64,000 nucleotides of DNA from Proteles cristata cristata (Eukaryota; Chordata; Mammalia; Carnivora; Hyaenidae). The notes beneath the pieces are model-generated. The model did no database searches. It saw only the letters and a list, made by a program, of their open reading frames with translations, and had not been told where the DNA came from. A program made the translations under genes and the position numbers. Positions 35,701 to 50,700 of this stretch are shown piece by piece (the first letter of the stretch is position 1; every line of letters begins with the position of its first letter). Location of the stretch: positions 558,001 through 622,000 of the forward strand of contig JAESUZ010001735.1 in assembly GCA_017311185.1 (NCBI GenBank). Direction: 5' to 3'.

Positions 35701-38700
35701 GCAGGCATTTTATTCTTTTAAAATCAACTTCTTGAGGCACCTGGGTGGCTCAGTTGGTTAAGTGTCTGACTTTGGCTCAGGTCATGATCTTGCAATTTGT
35801 GGTTCAAGCCCTGTGTCGTGCTCTGTGCTAATAGCTCAGAGCCTGGAGCCTGCTTTGGATTCTGTCTCCCTCTCTTTCTGCCCCTTCCCCATTCATGCTG
35901 TCTCTTCTCTCTCAAAAATAAATAAACATTTAAAAAATTTAAGGGGAACATGGGTGGCTCAGTTGGTTAGGTCTCTAACTTTGGCTCAGGGCATGATCTT
36001 GCAGTTTATGAGTTTGAGCCCCTCCATCGGGATCTGTGCTGACAGCTCAGAGCCTGGACCCTGCTTCAGATTCTGTGTTTTCCTCTCTCTCTGCCCTTCC
36101 CTGACTTGTGCTCTGTCTCTCTCTCAAAAATAGATACACATTAAAAACAATTTTAAAAAATAAAATCAACTACTTTTAAAATCAAGGTTTTTTGAGCGGG
36201 GGCGCCTGGGTGGCTAAGTCGGTTAAGTGTTCCGCTTCGGCTCAGGTCATGATCTCAACGGTTTGTGGGTTCGAGCTCCGCATCAGGCTCTGTGCTGACA
36301 GCTAGCTCAGAGCCTGGAGCCTGCTTCGGATTCTGTGTCTTCCTCTCTCTCTGACCCTCCCCTACTCATGCTGTCCCCCCTCTCAGAAATAAATTTTAAA
36401 AATGTTTAAAAAAATAAAGGTTTTTTTAATGTACGATAAAATACTCCTACTTTAAGCATAGTTTGATGAGCTTTGACAAGCAGATACTCCTGCATAATTG
36501 CCACCACAATCAAGATAGAAAACATTTCCATCACTTCAGAATCTCTTATGAACCTTTGCAGTCAGTCTGCCCCCGGATTTACCCCTAGCCACCACTGATC
36601 TGCTTTCTGTCATCATGGATTAGTTTTGCTGGTTGTAGAAATTCCTATGAATGGAACTCATGTACCTGTTGTATTTCACTTCTTTTGCTCAGCATGTGTT
36701 TGAAATTCATCCATGTTGCTGCACACACCATTAGTTCCTTTTTATTGTTAAGTAGTATTCTTATAATAGGACTAAGCCATTCATTTGTTTATCCATTCAC
36801 TGACTAATGGCTATTTTGGTTTTTTTCCATTTGGACTGAATGAATAAAGCTGCTAGGAACATTAATTTACAAATTTTGGGGGACACTTTTTCCAAAATGA
36901 TTGTACAATTTTACATATTCACTAGTTGAAGAGGTTCAGTTGCTTCATGTTCTTACCACCAACTTCTGTTATAATGTATAATCTTAGCCTTTCTGGTAGG
37001 TCCATAGTATTATTTCATTATGGATTTAATTACAGCATTTTCTTAATGGCTATTCTTGAGTATTTTTTCATGTGTTTGTGGGACACTCTTTTGTGAAATA
37101 TGTGTACAACATTCTTTTATAAAGTATGGGACAAATCTTTTGCCCTTTTTTGGTTGTTTTATGATTGACATATAAAAAGTTCTTACCATTTTCTGGATAC
37201 AAGTTTTTTGTTGTATATTTGTATTACTTTTTGTTGCTATTGCCACAGTGACAAATTGCCACAAACTTAGTGGCTTAAAACAACACATTTATTATCTCAG
37301 AGTTTTGGAAGTTAGAAATCTGAAATGGTTCAAGGTGTTGGCAGCACTGTGTTCTTCTGGAAGCTCTAAGGGGGAATTTATTCCCTTGCCTTTTCCAGCT
37401 TTGCGAGGTGCCTGTGTTCTTTGGCTGGTAGCCTCTTCTTCCATTTTCTTTCTTTTTTTTTTTTAATGCTTTTTTTATTTCTAGGAGAGAGAGAGAGAGA
37501 GACAGCGCGAGCAGGGGAGGGTCAGAGAGAGAGAATCACAGACTGAAACAGGCTCCAGGCTCCGAGCTGGCAGTCAGCACAGAGCCCGACGCGGGGCTCG
37601 AACCCACGAACCGCGAGATCATGACCTAAGCGAAAGTCAGACGCTTAACCGACTAAGCCACCCAGGCGCCCCTCTTCTTCCATTTTCAAAGCCAGTAGTA
37701 TAGCATCTTCCAGTTTCTCTGATACTCTTGCTTCCCATTTATAATTTTGATTGCATTGGACACACCCAGATAATCCAGGATAGTGCCCCATCTCAAGATC
37801 CTGCATTTAATAAAATCTGCAGAGTCCCTTTGCTCTGCGGTGTAACATGTTCACAGGCTCCAGGGATTAGGATATGGATATCCTTGGGGAGCCATTATTC
37901 TGCTACCACATATGTATTATGAATATTTCCCTCTGACTGTAGCTTGCATTTCAGTTTTCTTAGTGGTCTTTTGAATAGCAACATTTTTTGTTTTTATTTT
38001 TAAAAAGTTTTTTTAATTTGCTGGGTGAAGCTGTTTCCACCTCTCCCACATACATGCATGCACACCACACTGATCCACCCCAGTAAGCTAAGCAGTGCCA
38101 CCTAGTGGAGACAGAAGCATTACACCGAATCCTGCCCAAGTGCACCCTTCAAGCACATCCCCTAGGAAAACAGCATAAGTCATTCCACCTGCTTAGTGTA
38201 TGTACTACGGAAGGTTTCATAGTTTCAGTTCTAGGGGAGACTGGATGTAACTTCACTGGGGTTTCATTCTGTTCACTGGTTCATTTATTTGTTCATTTTA
38301 TTTGCTTCTGTTTTTGCTTAAATTGTTTTCTTTTCCTTATTCTTGAATAAAGAAAGAAAATTTCATTTTTTATTCCTTTATATTTTATTAAAATTTTTAA
38401 ATTTTGGTTTCATTTTCTTTCATTTTATTATATGTAAAGTTTTTTTTTTTTTCAATTTTTAAATTTTTTCTCACCTTTTTTTTCCCTTTCCCTTTTTTCT
38501 CTATTCTATCGAGCTTCTTTCAACAAGCAGACCAAAACACACCTACGGTCTAGCTTTATTTGATTTTTTTGTTTTGTTTTTAATTCTTTACTTTTAATTT
38601 TTTACTTTATTTTTTCTTCCTCCAAAATGACAAAATGAAGGAGTTTACCGCAAAAGAAAGAAGAGGAAGAAATGACAGCCAGGAAGAAATGACAACACAG

Positions 38701-41700
38701 ATGTAAGCAAGTTGTCTGAACTAGAATTTAGAACCATGATAATAAGAGTACTAACTTGGGTTGAAAAAATCATAGAATCCCTTTCTGTGGATATAAAAGA
38801 AAGAAAATCTAGTCAGGATGAAATTAAAAATGCTATAACCGAGATGCAATCTTAAATGGATGCCACGACAGCAAGGATTGATAAAGCAGAGCAAAAAATC
38901 AGTGATTTAGAAGACCAAACTCTGGAGAATAATGAAGGAGAAAAAAAGAGGGAAGCCAAGGCAAAGGAGCATGATTCAGGACTTTGTGAACTCAGTGACT
39001 TATTAAAAAGGAAGAACATCTGAATCCTAGGAGTCCCAGAAGATGAAGAGAGATAAAAAAGGGCAGAAGTTTATGTGAGCAAATTATAGTGGAAAACTTT
39101 CCTAATCTGGGGAAGCACACAGACATCAAAATCCAAGAAGCACAGAGAACTCCCATTAGATTCAACAAAACTGACCATCACCAAGGCATACCATAATCAC
39201 ATTCACAAAATACACAGACAAGGAAAGATTTACGAAAGCAGCAAATGAAAAAAAAGTCCTTAACTATAAGGGAAGACAAATCAGGTTTGCAGCAGATCTA
39301 TCCACAGAAACTTGGTAGGCCAGAAAAGATGTGGCAGGATATATCAATGGGAAAAATAATGTAGCCAAGAATTCTTTTTTTTTTTTTTAATGTTTTATTT
39401 ATTTTTGAGATAGAGACAGCGTGAGCAGGGGAGGGTCAGAGAGAGAGGGAGACACAGAATCTGAAACAGGCTCCAGGCTCTGAGCTATTCATCAGCACAC
39501 AGCCCGATGCAGGGCTTGAACCCACGAACCGTGAGATCATGACCTGAGCTGAAGTCGGACGCTTAACCGACTGAGCCACCCAGGTGCCCCTAGCCAAGAA
39601 TTCTAGAAGGAAAGATAAAGTGTTTCCTGGACAACAAAAACTAAAGGAGTTTGTGACTATTAAACTAGCCCTGCAGTAAATTTTAAGGAGAACTTTTGCA
39701 TGGAGAAAAAGACAAAATAGAAAAGACCAAAAGCAACAAAGACTAGGAAGGACTAGAGAGCATCATCAGAAACACCAACTCAACAGGCAAAACAATGGTC
39801 CTAAATTCATATCTTTCAGTACTCTAAATGTCAGTGGACTAAATGCTCCAATCAAAAGATACAAGGTATCAGAATGGATAAAATAAGACCCATTTATATG
39901 CTGCTTACAAGAGACTCATTTTAGACCTAAAGACGCCTGTAGATTGAAAGGAAGGGGATGGAGAACCATCTATCATGCTAGGTTGTCAAAAGAAAGCTGC
40001 TGTAGCCATACTTATATCAGACAAACTAGATTTTAAAATAAAGACTGTAACAAGGGATGAAGAAGGGCATTATATTAAGGGGTCTATCCACCAAGAAGAT
40101 CTAACAATGGTAAGTACTTATGCCCCCAGTGTGGAACACCCAAATGTGTAAATCAATCACAAATATAGAGAAACTCATTGATAATAATACCATAATGGTA
40201 GGGGACTTCAACACCCCACTTACAGCAATGGACAGATCACCTAAGCAGAAAATCAGCAAGGAAACAATGGCTCTGAATGACACACTGGACCAGATGGACT
40301 TAAGAGATATATTCAGAACATTTCATCCTAAAGCAGTAGAATATACACATTCTTCTTGAGTGCACATGGAACATAGTCCAGCGTAGATCACACACTGGGT
40401 CACAAATCAACCCTCAACAAGTACAAAAAGTTTGAGATCATACCTTGCATATTTTCAGATCACAACACTATAAAACTCAAAATCAACCACAAGAAGAAAT
40501 TTGGAAAGACCATGACTACTTAGAGATTAAAGAACATTCTACTAAATAATGAATGGGTTAACCAAGAAATTAAAGAGGAAATTGAAAATACATAGAAGCC
40601 AGTGAAAATGAAAACATAATAACCCAAAACCTCTGTGATGTGCCAAAGGCATTGGGAACTATATATATACCAATCCAGACCTTCCTAAAGGAGAAAGATA
40701 GATCTCAAATATACAACCTAACCTTACACCTAAAAGAGCTGGAAAAAGAACAGCAAATAAAGCCCAAAATCAGCAGAAGGGGAAATAATAAAAATTTTAG
40801 CAGAAATAAATTATATTAAATCAGAAAAACAGAACAAATCAACGAAACCAGAAGCTGATTCTTTTAAAGAATTAACAAAATCGATAACTGCCTAGCCAGA
40901 TTTATCAAAGAGAAAAAGGAAAGTACCCAAATAAACAAAATCACTAATGAAAGAGGAGAGATCACAACCATCACTGCAGAAATACAAATGATAAATAAGA
41001 TAATATAATGAGCAATTATATGCCAACAAATTGGGCAATTTGGAAGAAATGGACAAATTCCTAGAAACATATAAACTGCCAAAACCGAAACAGGGAGAAA
41101 TAGAAAATCTGAATACACTCATAGCCAGTAAAGAAATGGGATCAGTAATCAAAAATCTCCCAACAAACGAGTTCAGGGCCGGATGGCTTTCCAGGGGAAT
41201 TCTCCAAACATTTAAAGAAGAGTTAACATCTATTCTTTTGAAGCTATTCCAAAACCAGACAAAGACCTCACGAAAAAGGGGAACTATAGACCAATTTTCC
41301 TGATGAACATTGATGCAAAAATTCTCAACAAGATATGAGCCAACTGGATCCAACAAAACATTAAAAGAATTATTCACCATGATGAAATGGGATTTATTCC
41401 TGGGATGTGCAAATAAATTTGTGCAATATCCACAAATCAACCAATGTGATACATCATGTTAATAAAAGAAAGGATAAGAACCATATAATCCTCTCAATAG
41501 ATGCTGAAAAAGCATTTGACAAAATACAGCACTGTTTCTTGATAAAAATCCTCATCCTCAAAAAAGTAGAGATAGAAGGATCATGCCTCAAAATCATAAA
41601 GGTCATATATGAAAGAAAGGGGGAATTGAGAGCTTTCCCCCTAAGTACAGGAGCATGACAGGGATATCCTCTCTCACCACTGTAAATCAGCATAATGTTG

Positions 41701-44700
41701 GAAGTCCTAGCCTCAGCAATCAGAGAAGAGAAAGAAATAAAAGGCATAAATCGGCAAGGAGAAACTCAAACTTCCACTCTTTGCAGGCTACATGATACTC
41801 TAAGAGGAAAACCCAAAAGATTCCACCAAAAAACTGCTAGGACTGATTAATGGGTTCAGCAAAGATGTAGGATATAAATCAATGTACAACACCAATAATG
41901 AAGCAACAGAGAAATCAAGGAATTGATCCCATTCACAGTTCTACCAAAAACCATAAAATACCTCAGAATAAACCTAACCAAAGAGGTGAAAAATCTATAC
42001 ACTGAAAACTATAAAAAGCTTATGAAAAAAATTGAAGACAACGCACACACACAAATTGAAAAATATTCCATGATCAATGGATTGGAAGAACAAATATTGT
42101 TAAAAATGTTGATACTACTCAAAGCAATCTACATATTCAATGCAATCACTAATAACACCAGCATTCTTCACAGAGCTAGAACAAACAGTCCTAAAATTTG
42201 TATGGAACCAGAAAAGACTCAATAGTCACAGCAAGCTGAGAAAGAAAAGCAGAGGGGGAAGCATCACAATTCTGGATGTCAAGCTGTATTACAAAGCTGT
42301 AATCATCAAGACAGTCTGGTACTGGCACAAAAACAGACACTCAGATCAATAGAACAGAATAGAGAACCCACAAACATATGGCCAACTAATCTTTGACAAA
42401 GCAGGAAAGAATATCTAATGGAAAAAAGACCGCCTCTTTGGCAAATGGTGTTGGGAAAACTGGACGGTGACATGTATAAGAATGAACTTGGACCACTTTC
42501 TTACACCATACACAAAAATAAACTCAAAATGGATGAAAGACCTAAACCTAAGACAGGAAGCCATCAAAATCCTACAGGAGAAAGCAGGCAAAAACGTCTT
42601 TGACCTCAGCCGCAGCAACTTCTTACTCAGCACATCTCTGGAGACAAGGGAAACAAAAGCAAAAATGAACTCTTGGGACTTCATCAAGATAAAAAGCTTC
42701 TGCACAGTGAAGGAAACAGCAAAACCAAAAGGCAGCTGATGGAATGGGAGAAGATAATTGCAAATGACATCAGGTAAAGGATTAGTATTCAAAATCTATA
42801 AAGAGCTTATCAAACTCAACACCCAAAACACAAATAATCCAGTAAAGAGATGGGCAAAAGACATGAATAGACACTTCTCCAAAAAAGACAGCCAGATGGC
42901 CAACCAAAACATGAAAAATTGCTCAGTATCACTCATCAGGGGAAAACAAATCAAAACCACAGTGAGATACCACCTCACACCTGTCAGAATGGCTAACATT
43001 AACAACTCAGGCAACAGCAGATGTTGGCAAGGATGCAGAGAAAGAGGCTCTCTCTTGCACTGCTAGTGGGAACGCAAACTGGTGCAGGCACTCTGGAAAA
43101 CAGTATGGAGAGTCCTCAAAGACTTAAAAATAGAAGTACCCTATAACCCAGCATTTGCACTACTAGGTATTTATTCAAGGAATATAGGTGTAATATTTTG
43201 AAGGGGTGCATGCACTGTAATGTTTATAGCAGCGCTATCAGCAATAGCCAAAGTGTGGAAAGAGCCCAAATGTCCATTGACAGATGAATGGATAAAGTAA
43301 ACACACACACACATATATATGGATTATTACTCGGTGATCATAGAGAATGAAATCTTGCCATTTGCAACTATGTGGATGCAACTTCATGACTTTACTCATG
43401 AAGAATTTAAGGTATAAAAAAGAATTTAAGGTATAAAACAGATGAACATAAGGGAAGGGAAGAAAATATAAAAACAGGGAGGGGGACAAAACATAAGAGA
43501 CTCTTAAATACAGAGAACAGGGTTGCTGGAGGGTTCTGGGAGGGGGGATGAGCCAGCTAAATGGGTAAGGGGCAGTAAGGAATCTACATCTTGCTTCTTC
43601 TTGGAAGGGCCTGTCTTTCTTTAGATTGCAGAATATTTCATTGCCTTGAGACCTCTGATCTCTAATGGGTTCACGAAAAGTGAGGATTTTGTAGTTTAGT
43701 TTTTCCTTGTTGTCAGGATGGGAGTAACACTCCAGCTTTCTACATCCTAGATCCTAATCAGGTCTCAGCAGTTTGACTGTAGTGTAGGTGTTTGTTTTTC
43801 CTGCTAGGGGTTTCTTGAGTTCCTTGGATCTGTCAGTTTATGGTGTTTATCAGTTTAGGACAATTTTCACGCATTTTTAAAAATACTTTTCTGCTTGTCC
43901 TCTTTGCCTTTTCCTCAAGACTCCAGTTACATGTAGGTTAGATCACACACAGAGCATTGAGGTTCTGTTTTTTGTTTGTTTGTTTAGGATTTTATTTTTA
44001 AGTAATCTCTACACCCAAGGTAGGGCTCAAACTCACAACCTCGAGATCAAGAGTTTAACGGTCCCTCGACTGAGCCAGCCAGGCACTCCATGGTCTTTTT
44101 TTTTTTTTTTTTTTCTTTTTTTTTTGTCTGTTTCACTTTGGCTGAATTCTGTTACTATGATTTGAATTTCACTACTCTTCTGCATTGTCTAATCTGTGAT
44201 TTTCTTCATTTCTTTAAAAAAAATTTTTTAATGTCTTTTATTTATTTCTGAGAGACAGAGAGACAGCATGAGCAGGGGAGGGTCAGAGAAAGAGGGAGAC
44301 ACAGAATCTGAAACAGGCTCCAGGCTCTGAGCTAGCTGTCAGCACAGAGCCCGACGCAGGGCTCAAACCCATGAACCATGGGATCATGACCTGAGCCGAA
44401 GTCGGACACTTAACCGACTGAGCCATCCAGGCGCCCTGAGAATTCTTCATTTCTGATTTATTTATTTATTTAATGTTTATTTATTTATTTTGAGAGAGAG
44501 GGCAAGAAAATCTCAAGCAGCCTCTGTACTGCCAGTGCAGAGCTTATTGCCGGGCTTCAACCCACAAATGGTGAGATCATGACCTGAGCTGAAAAAGTCG
44601 GTCAAAAGTTGGATGCTCAACCAAATGAGCCACCATTGTGCCCCATATTTCTGATTTATATCATCTGTTTCTTTTCTCCTTTTGTTCATGTTTACCTTAA

Positions 44701-47700
44701 AGTACCTCAACATATTTAATAACTTAATTAAATCCTTGTCTGCTGCTTGCACCTCCCCCTGTCATTTCTGAGTCTGCTTTTATGACTGATTTTTTTCCTT
44801 CTTGGTTACAGATCACATTTCCTGGTTATGGATTACATTTTCCTGCTTCTTTGCATGTTGAAGAAATTTTGATTGGATGCTGGATGTTATAATATTATGT
44901 TGGTGAATGTTGGGTTTTGTTGTCATTTAAAAGTATTTAAAAAGGGATGCCTGGGTGGCTCAGTCAGCTAAGTGTTCGATTTCAGCTCACATCATGATCT
45001 CACAGTTCGTTGGGTTTGAGCCCTGTGTCAGGCTCTGTGCTGACAGCTCAGAGCTTGGAGACTGCTTTGAATTCTATGTCTCCCCTTCTCTCTGCTCCTC
45101 TCCCGCTTGCATTCTATGCCTGTCTCTCTCAAAGATAAACATTAAAAATAATTTTTTGGGGGCGCCTGGGTGGCTTAGTCGGTTAAGCGTCCGACTTTTG
45201 CTCAGGTCATGATCTCACGGTTCGTGGGTTCTAGCCCCGCATCGGGCTCTGTGCTGACAGCCAGCTCAGAGCCTGGAGCCTGTTTCAGTCTGTGACTCCC
45301 TCTCTCTCTGACCCTCCCCTGCTCACGCTGTCTCTCTCTCTCTCCTAGAAATAAATAAAACATTAAAAAAAATTTTTTTAATAATTTTTTTTAAATAAAA
45401 GTATTGTTTTGGTGAGTGATAAGTTACATGTAGATCCACTTGGTTGTCTTGAAACTTGCTTTGCTTCTGCCACAGTGAGTCTAGATGAGGCCTTGTTCTC
45501 AGGTTACCTCAGCCCTGCTACCTAGAGGAAAACTTGTGGTCCCCAATTATTGATGCCCTAGATGATCAGTAAGATCTCTTTACTTTGGCTAGTTGGTCCT
45601 TAGGTACCTGCTAGTCTTCTGCGACATCTGGGAATTATTCAGCTTATATAGCTCCCGAGAAGTTGTTCTAGTAGCTGGATGCTTCTCTGGTCTCATGGAG
45701 TATTGCTCTTCCATGTGCAGCTTACTGCATTTACCCAAAGATCAAAGGGATCCTTATGCAGGTTTTTATGTACCTTCCCCACAGTTGGTAGTTGGCTCCA
45801 CAAATTTTAGCCACACTACTGAATTCCTGTGAGCCCTCTGTACTCTGCTTAGATCCTCTCCCTGCACTGCATTCCAGAAAATGCCTCTTGATAAATCATA
45901 TGGATTACCACATTTGCTTGCTATATCTCAGGGTTCACTGAACTGTGTTGTATATTGTTCAGTGTCAGAAAACAAGTATTCTCTTACATTTTTTTTTTTA
46001 AGAAATGAAGGAATCTTTTTTTTTTTTTCAATTTTATTTTAGAGAGAGAGAGAGAAAGAGAGCATAAGCAAGGGGGAGAGGGGCATGGGGAGAGAGAGAA
46101 TCTCAAGCAGGCTCCATGACTTGATATAGGGCTTGATCCCACGATCCTGGGATCATGAGCTGAGCCAAAATCTATAGTTGGATGACTAACTGACTGAACC
46201 ACCCAGATGCCCTCATTTTCTCTTATATCTTGTCCAATGTTCAAGTTGTATGTGGTGGGAAAGAAAGTTGTTAATTAAAGATGGTTAATCCATCATGGCC
46301 AGAGTGTCATATTTTTTATATAGGTGATACTTATTCTTTTCAAGGTTTGTTTTACCAAAGAAGCCCTCTTTAAGGGAAAAAACTTTCATTGAAATATAAT
46401 TGATACATGACAAATTATACATATTTAATTACTTTATAAGTTTTTATATATTTATATATTCTCATTAAATCACCACAATCAAGGTAGTGAACATATTCAT
46501 CACCCCCAAAAGTTGTAGCATACTCCTTGGTAACCTTTCCCTGCCTCTCTTCTTGTCCTCACGTTCCCTGGCAACCACTGATCTGCTTTCTGTCATTATA
46601 GATTATTTGCATTTTCTGCAAATTTATGTGTAAAGTAGTACATCATCCAGTATTTTCAGTTTTTGGTGTTGTCTTTCACTCAGCATAATTACATGTTGTT
46701 ACATGTATCAGTAAATAGTTGCTTTTACTGCTAATAAGTATTCCGTATGTTGATTTGTTTGTCCATTCATCTATTGGTGGATATGTGGTTGTTTTCAGTT
46801 TTGGGCTATTACAAATAAAGGTCTTATAAACATTTGTATACAAGTTTTTGTACAAAATTATTTCCTTTTTTCTTGGGTAAATACCTAGAAGTGGAATAGC
46901 TAGATCATTATTTATAAGCTGACTAATTGTTTTCCAGAGTGGTTGTACGATTTTACATTCACATCAGCCTTAGAGTGTCTTAGAGTGTAAGGTGTCCACA
47001 CTCTTACCTGCGTTTGGTATGGGCAGTCTTTTATTATTTTTTTTAAGTTAATTTATTTATTGAGGGAGGTGGCGAGGCAGTGAGAGGAGAGAATCCTAAG
47101 CAGGCTCTGTGCTTAAACCATGAACCCGTGAAATCATGATCTGAGCCAAAATCAAGAGTCAGATGTTTAATCGACTGAGCCACTTTGGTGCCCCAGACAG
47201 TCTTTTTAGTGGGGATGTAGTGGTATTTCACTGTGGTCTTAATTTGCACTTCTCTAATGACTAATGATCTTTTCATGGTGATTCTTTGCCTTTTGTATAT
47301 TTTCTTTGGTGAAGCATCTGTTCAAATCTTTCCCTCATTTTAATTTTAATTTGATTTAATTAATTTATTTATTTATATAATTTTGTAAAAGAGAGCAAGA
47401 CAAAGAGGGAGAGAGTGAAAGTGGGGAGGGTCAGAGAGAGGAGGAAGAGAAAGAATCCCAAGCAGACTCCATGCTGTCAGCACAGAGCCCAACATGGGGC
47501 TCAAACCCACAGACCATGAGATTATGACCTGAGCCGAAATCAAGAGTTGATCGCTCAACTGACTGAGCCACCCAGGTGCTCCACCCCATTTTTAAAATTG
47601 TGTTGTTTTCTTATTGCTGAACTTGATTGTTCTTTATGTATTCTGGATGTAAGTCCTTTATCAGATATATGCTTTGGAAAGATTTTCTTCCAGTCTGTGG

Positions 47701-50700
47701 CTTATCTTTTCATTCTCTTCTTAACAGTGTCTTTTGAAGAGCAAAAGATTTTAATTTTGGTGAAAGCCAATTTTTAAAAATGTTTTATGGACCTAACTTT
47801 TAGTTTCCTATGTAAGAAATCTTTGCCTAACCCAAGATCACCCAGGATCTCCTCTTACAAGTTTTATAGTTTTAGGCTTTACATTTAGGTGTGTGATCCA
47901 TTTTGATATAACTTTTGTATAATGCAGGAGTATGGATCCAAGTAATGTTTTAGCATTTTGATATCCAGTTCTGGTACCATTTGTTGAAAAGGGTATCTTT
48001 TCTTCATTGCATTGCTTTTGAGCCCTTGTCAAAGATCAACTGAATGTTTATGTGTGGGTTTAATTTTGGATTTTTCTGTTCTGTTCCAGTGATCTCTTTG
48101 TCTTTATACCAGTACTGTACTGTCTTGATTACTGTGGCTTTATAATAATTATATAATATTTTATAATTATATAAAATAAGGTAGTGTTAGCTTTCCAACT
48201 TTTTTCTTAGTTGTTTTGGCTATTTTAATTTCTTTACATTTCTATATGATTTTAGAATCAGCTGTTAATTTCTACAAAAGACCTTGCTGGGATTTTGACT
48301 AGGGTTCTTTTAGAGGTACGGTTCGAATATTGAACTGACTAATAGGGACACTAACATCCAAACAGTACTGAGCCTTCTAACCCATAAGAAGGCTATATTG
48401 CTCCATTTATTTTTGCTTTTATTTTGCCATTATTTTTACTTTATTTGTGTAGTTTTCAATGTACAGGTCTTTCCCATCTTTGTTAGATTTATCCTTACTA
48501 TTTTTTGTGCTGTTATAAATGGTATTTTCTTTTTCAGGTTTAATTAATTCGCTTTATTCCTCTTGTATAAGAACACTATGTGCTGGCCATAGCTGGAGCC
48601 TGAGTTCTCTGCATGGAGACTCTCTGATGTGGTCAAGATGGTCAGTGAATTCCTGACAGGGAAACTTGGTGAACACAGTCTCTTTCCAGAGTGTTGGGTG
48701 GGGGGAGGCAGCTATAGGTCTTAGAGATGACATCAAAGATTGCTTTGGCAAAGTTGCCCCAGGTGACACTGTAGCCCCTGGCTGAGGTGTGACAGCTGTC
48801 AACACCTGCCATCAGCAGCTTTGTGGGCATGGGTGTCTGGGTGTGAGGGGGAAGCAGACCAGCACAGAGTCACATCATCCTGTCACCTTCAAGGAATCTG
48901 TAGGGTGTGCCAGTAGTGTTCCCCCGGGGGTCTGCCTGCACAGGACAATGGAGAGCTTGGCCAGGATGATGGCCCCATGGATGGCAGTGGTTACCTCCTT
49001 GGAACACTTAACACCCAGACCAGCATGATTGCTATAGTCCTTGATGGCAACAAGTACCTCAAACCTGACCGACTGGCCAGCACTGCTCTGCTTTTATACA
49101 GGCATAAGGGAATGTCTGTCTCCAGGAAAAAGTACATGATCTCAGATGCCTTGATGGACAGGAAGACGAGTTCAATCTCTTTTAAGGACTTGATCATCAT
49201 GTCCTTGACCTGGGTAAACACTGATAAATTGTTGGTTGTAAAAGGGGTAAAAGGTTTTTGAAAGTTTGTGTTTTACAGAGGTTTGTTTTGTTTTGTTTTG
49301 TTTTGAATTGTTGACCACCAGTGTCTATCCTCTTCAGCCTTCCAGAATTTTCTCAAGTTGTAGGTCATTGCTGTGGTTTTCAGTAAATTGTCCCCTTTGG
49401 TCTGATTCTGACAGGTACTGGAGGCTCAGAGAAGGCATCAGAAGGAGAAATCTGGCATCATACCTACCTCACCAACACCCTACACTTATAACAAGGTAGG
49501 GGAAGAGATACTTGCCTTCACCCCTCAGGTGTAGCTCTGCTTCTCCTGTGAGGTAGTTGTGGCTCTTTGGGAATGTGGCTAAATCCATTCTTATTCCTGC
49601 CCAAAAGGCTGGCAGCAGCCACACATGGAGAAAAGTACTTGGAATTCAAGTTTTTTTCTGATGAAATGTGACATAAGGTTCCTGGCAATTGAGGTTTTGT
49701 AGCAGGAACCAAGGGCGATGGTCGCCTGTAGGTTATGTATTTGGGTAACTGTACAGTCCACTGACCACATTTAAAAGACATGGTTGTCTTGATTTTTTGA
49801 GGTGGAGGCCATTTCTGAGAACGTTTCATGGCCATTTATGGTACCGTTCTTTCTTACCCCAAAATACTGAACTTAGAACAGCATCTATGACACACAGCAT
49901 GTGTTACTGGTACTATCACAGTTCTCAGTCTGCAGTCTACACATCAGGATATCTGCTCGAAAGCACAAGAATATTAGGGCCTCTTAAAGCAGGTCCTGGA
50001 GTCACTGAGTAGATCAGAAAAAAAAAATGCTGCTGCTGGGGGACTCATGCCTGAATGTAGATGACAGAGAAGGACCTGGGTGTGGTAAAAAGGCAGTAGG
50101 CCGGCTCTTCTTGCGTCCTGCACTTGAGAGGGCGCCGCACAAAGAACACACAGGCTCCACTCATGACTCTGCACTTCACACTGTCACTGACACAGTGTAA
50201 CCAGGACTCTGAACATCTAGTTTCATGGTTAACACTTGTCAGTCCCCAAGTACTTACTGCTCCACATCTTCTTGGCCTCACAAACTCAAAACCACAGGCA
50301 GCTCTGCCCTTATGGAGTGAAGGTTTGAGGGCTGTGCTGATTATGGCATCAGATTCAGAAACTGCCTCCTGCTTCTTGATGCAGGCTGGAAGTGAGTAGT
50401 AGAAGCACTTAGATGACATTGATTTACTTGCTAAAATCTTCTCGGCATGAATGCAGTGGATTCCTGTGTGATATATTATTTTCTGGTGCTATTTTTTTCT
50501 TTTCCTGTTCCATTTTGTAAACCTTATGGTGCTCACTAACTAGTATGGCATTCATAAAAATTACACACTGCACATGAGTAACATGTTGAAATAACAAAGA
50601 GCTCATATTACTTTTGAATGTGGATATATGTTCGTCTAGAGATAATCTTTATACTGGCAACTAAATGAACACTGAATGCTATATTTGCAAATAATATTTT

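Larger units (their letters stand above)
46370..48540 (-). mobile_element. Old L1, reverse, containing two SINEs
   Basis: ATTGAAATATAATTGATACA (L1 3' end), CACTCAGCATAATTACATGT, TTTTGTATACAAG-type stretch, AGTCCTTTATCAGATATATG. Coding sequence fully decayed. It ends at the RPS2 retrocopy. Confidence 0.82.
35554..49414 (+). other. MAPKAPK5: MAPKAPK5 intron 7 (13.9 kb)
   Basis: Almost entirely repeats: three tandem SINEs, an old L1, an LTR, a sense L1, a five-SINE cluster, another reverse L1 and an RPS2 retrocopy. The non-repeat stretches 45371-46014 and 43584-43983 show no gene. Confidence 0.9.

Noticed and set aside
40892..41440. 182-codon reverse ORF
   Set aside because: It is antisense to L1 ORF2 sequence on the + strand, an accidental frame.
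50045..50419. Overlapping 124- and 91-codon ORFs in intron 8
   Set aside because: They overlap on opposite strands, show no known family and have no conservation cue.
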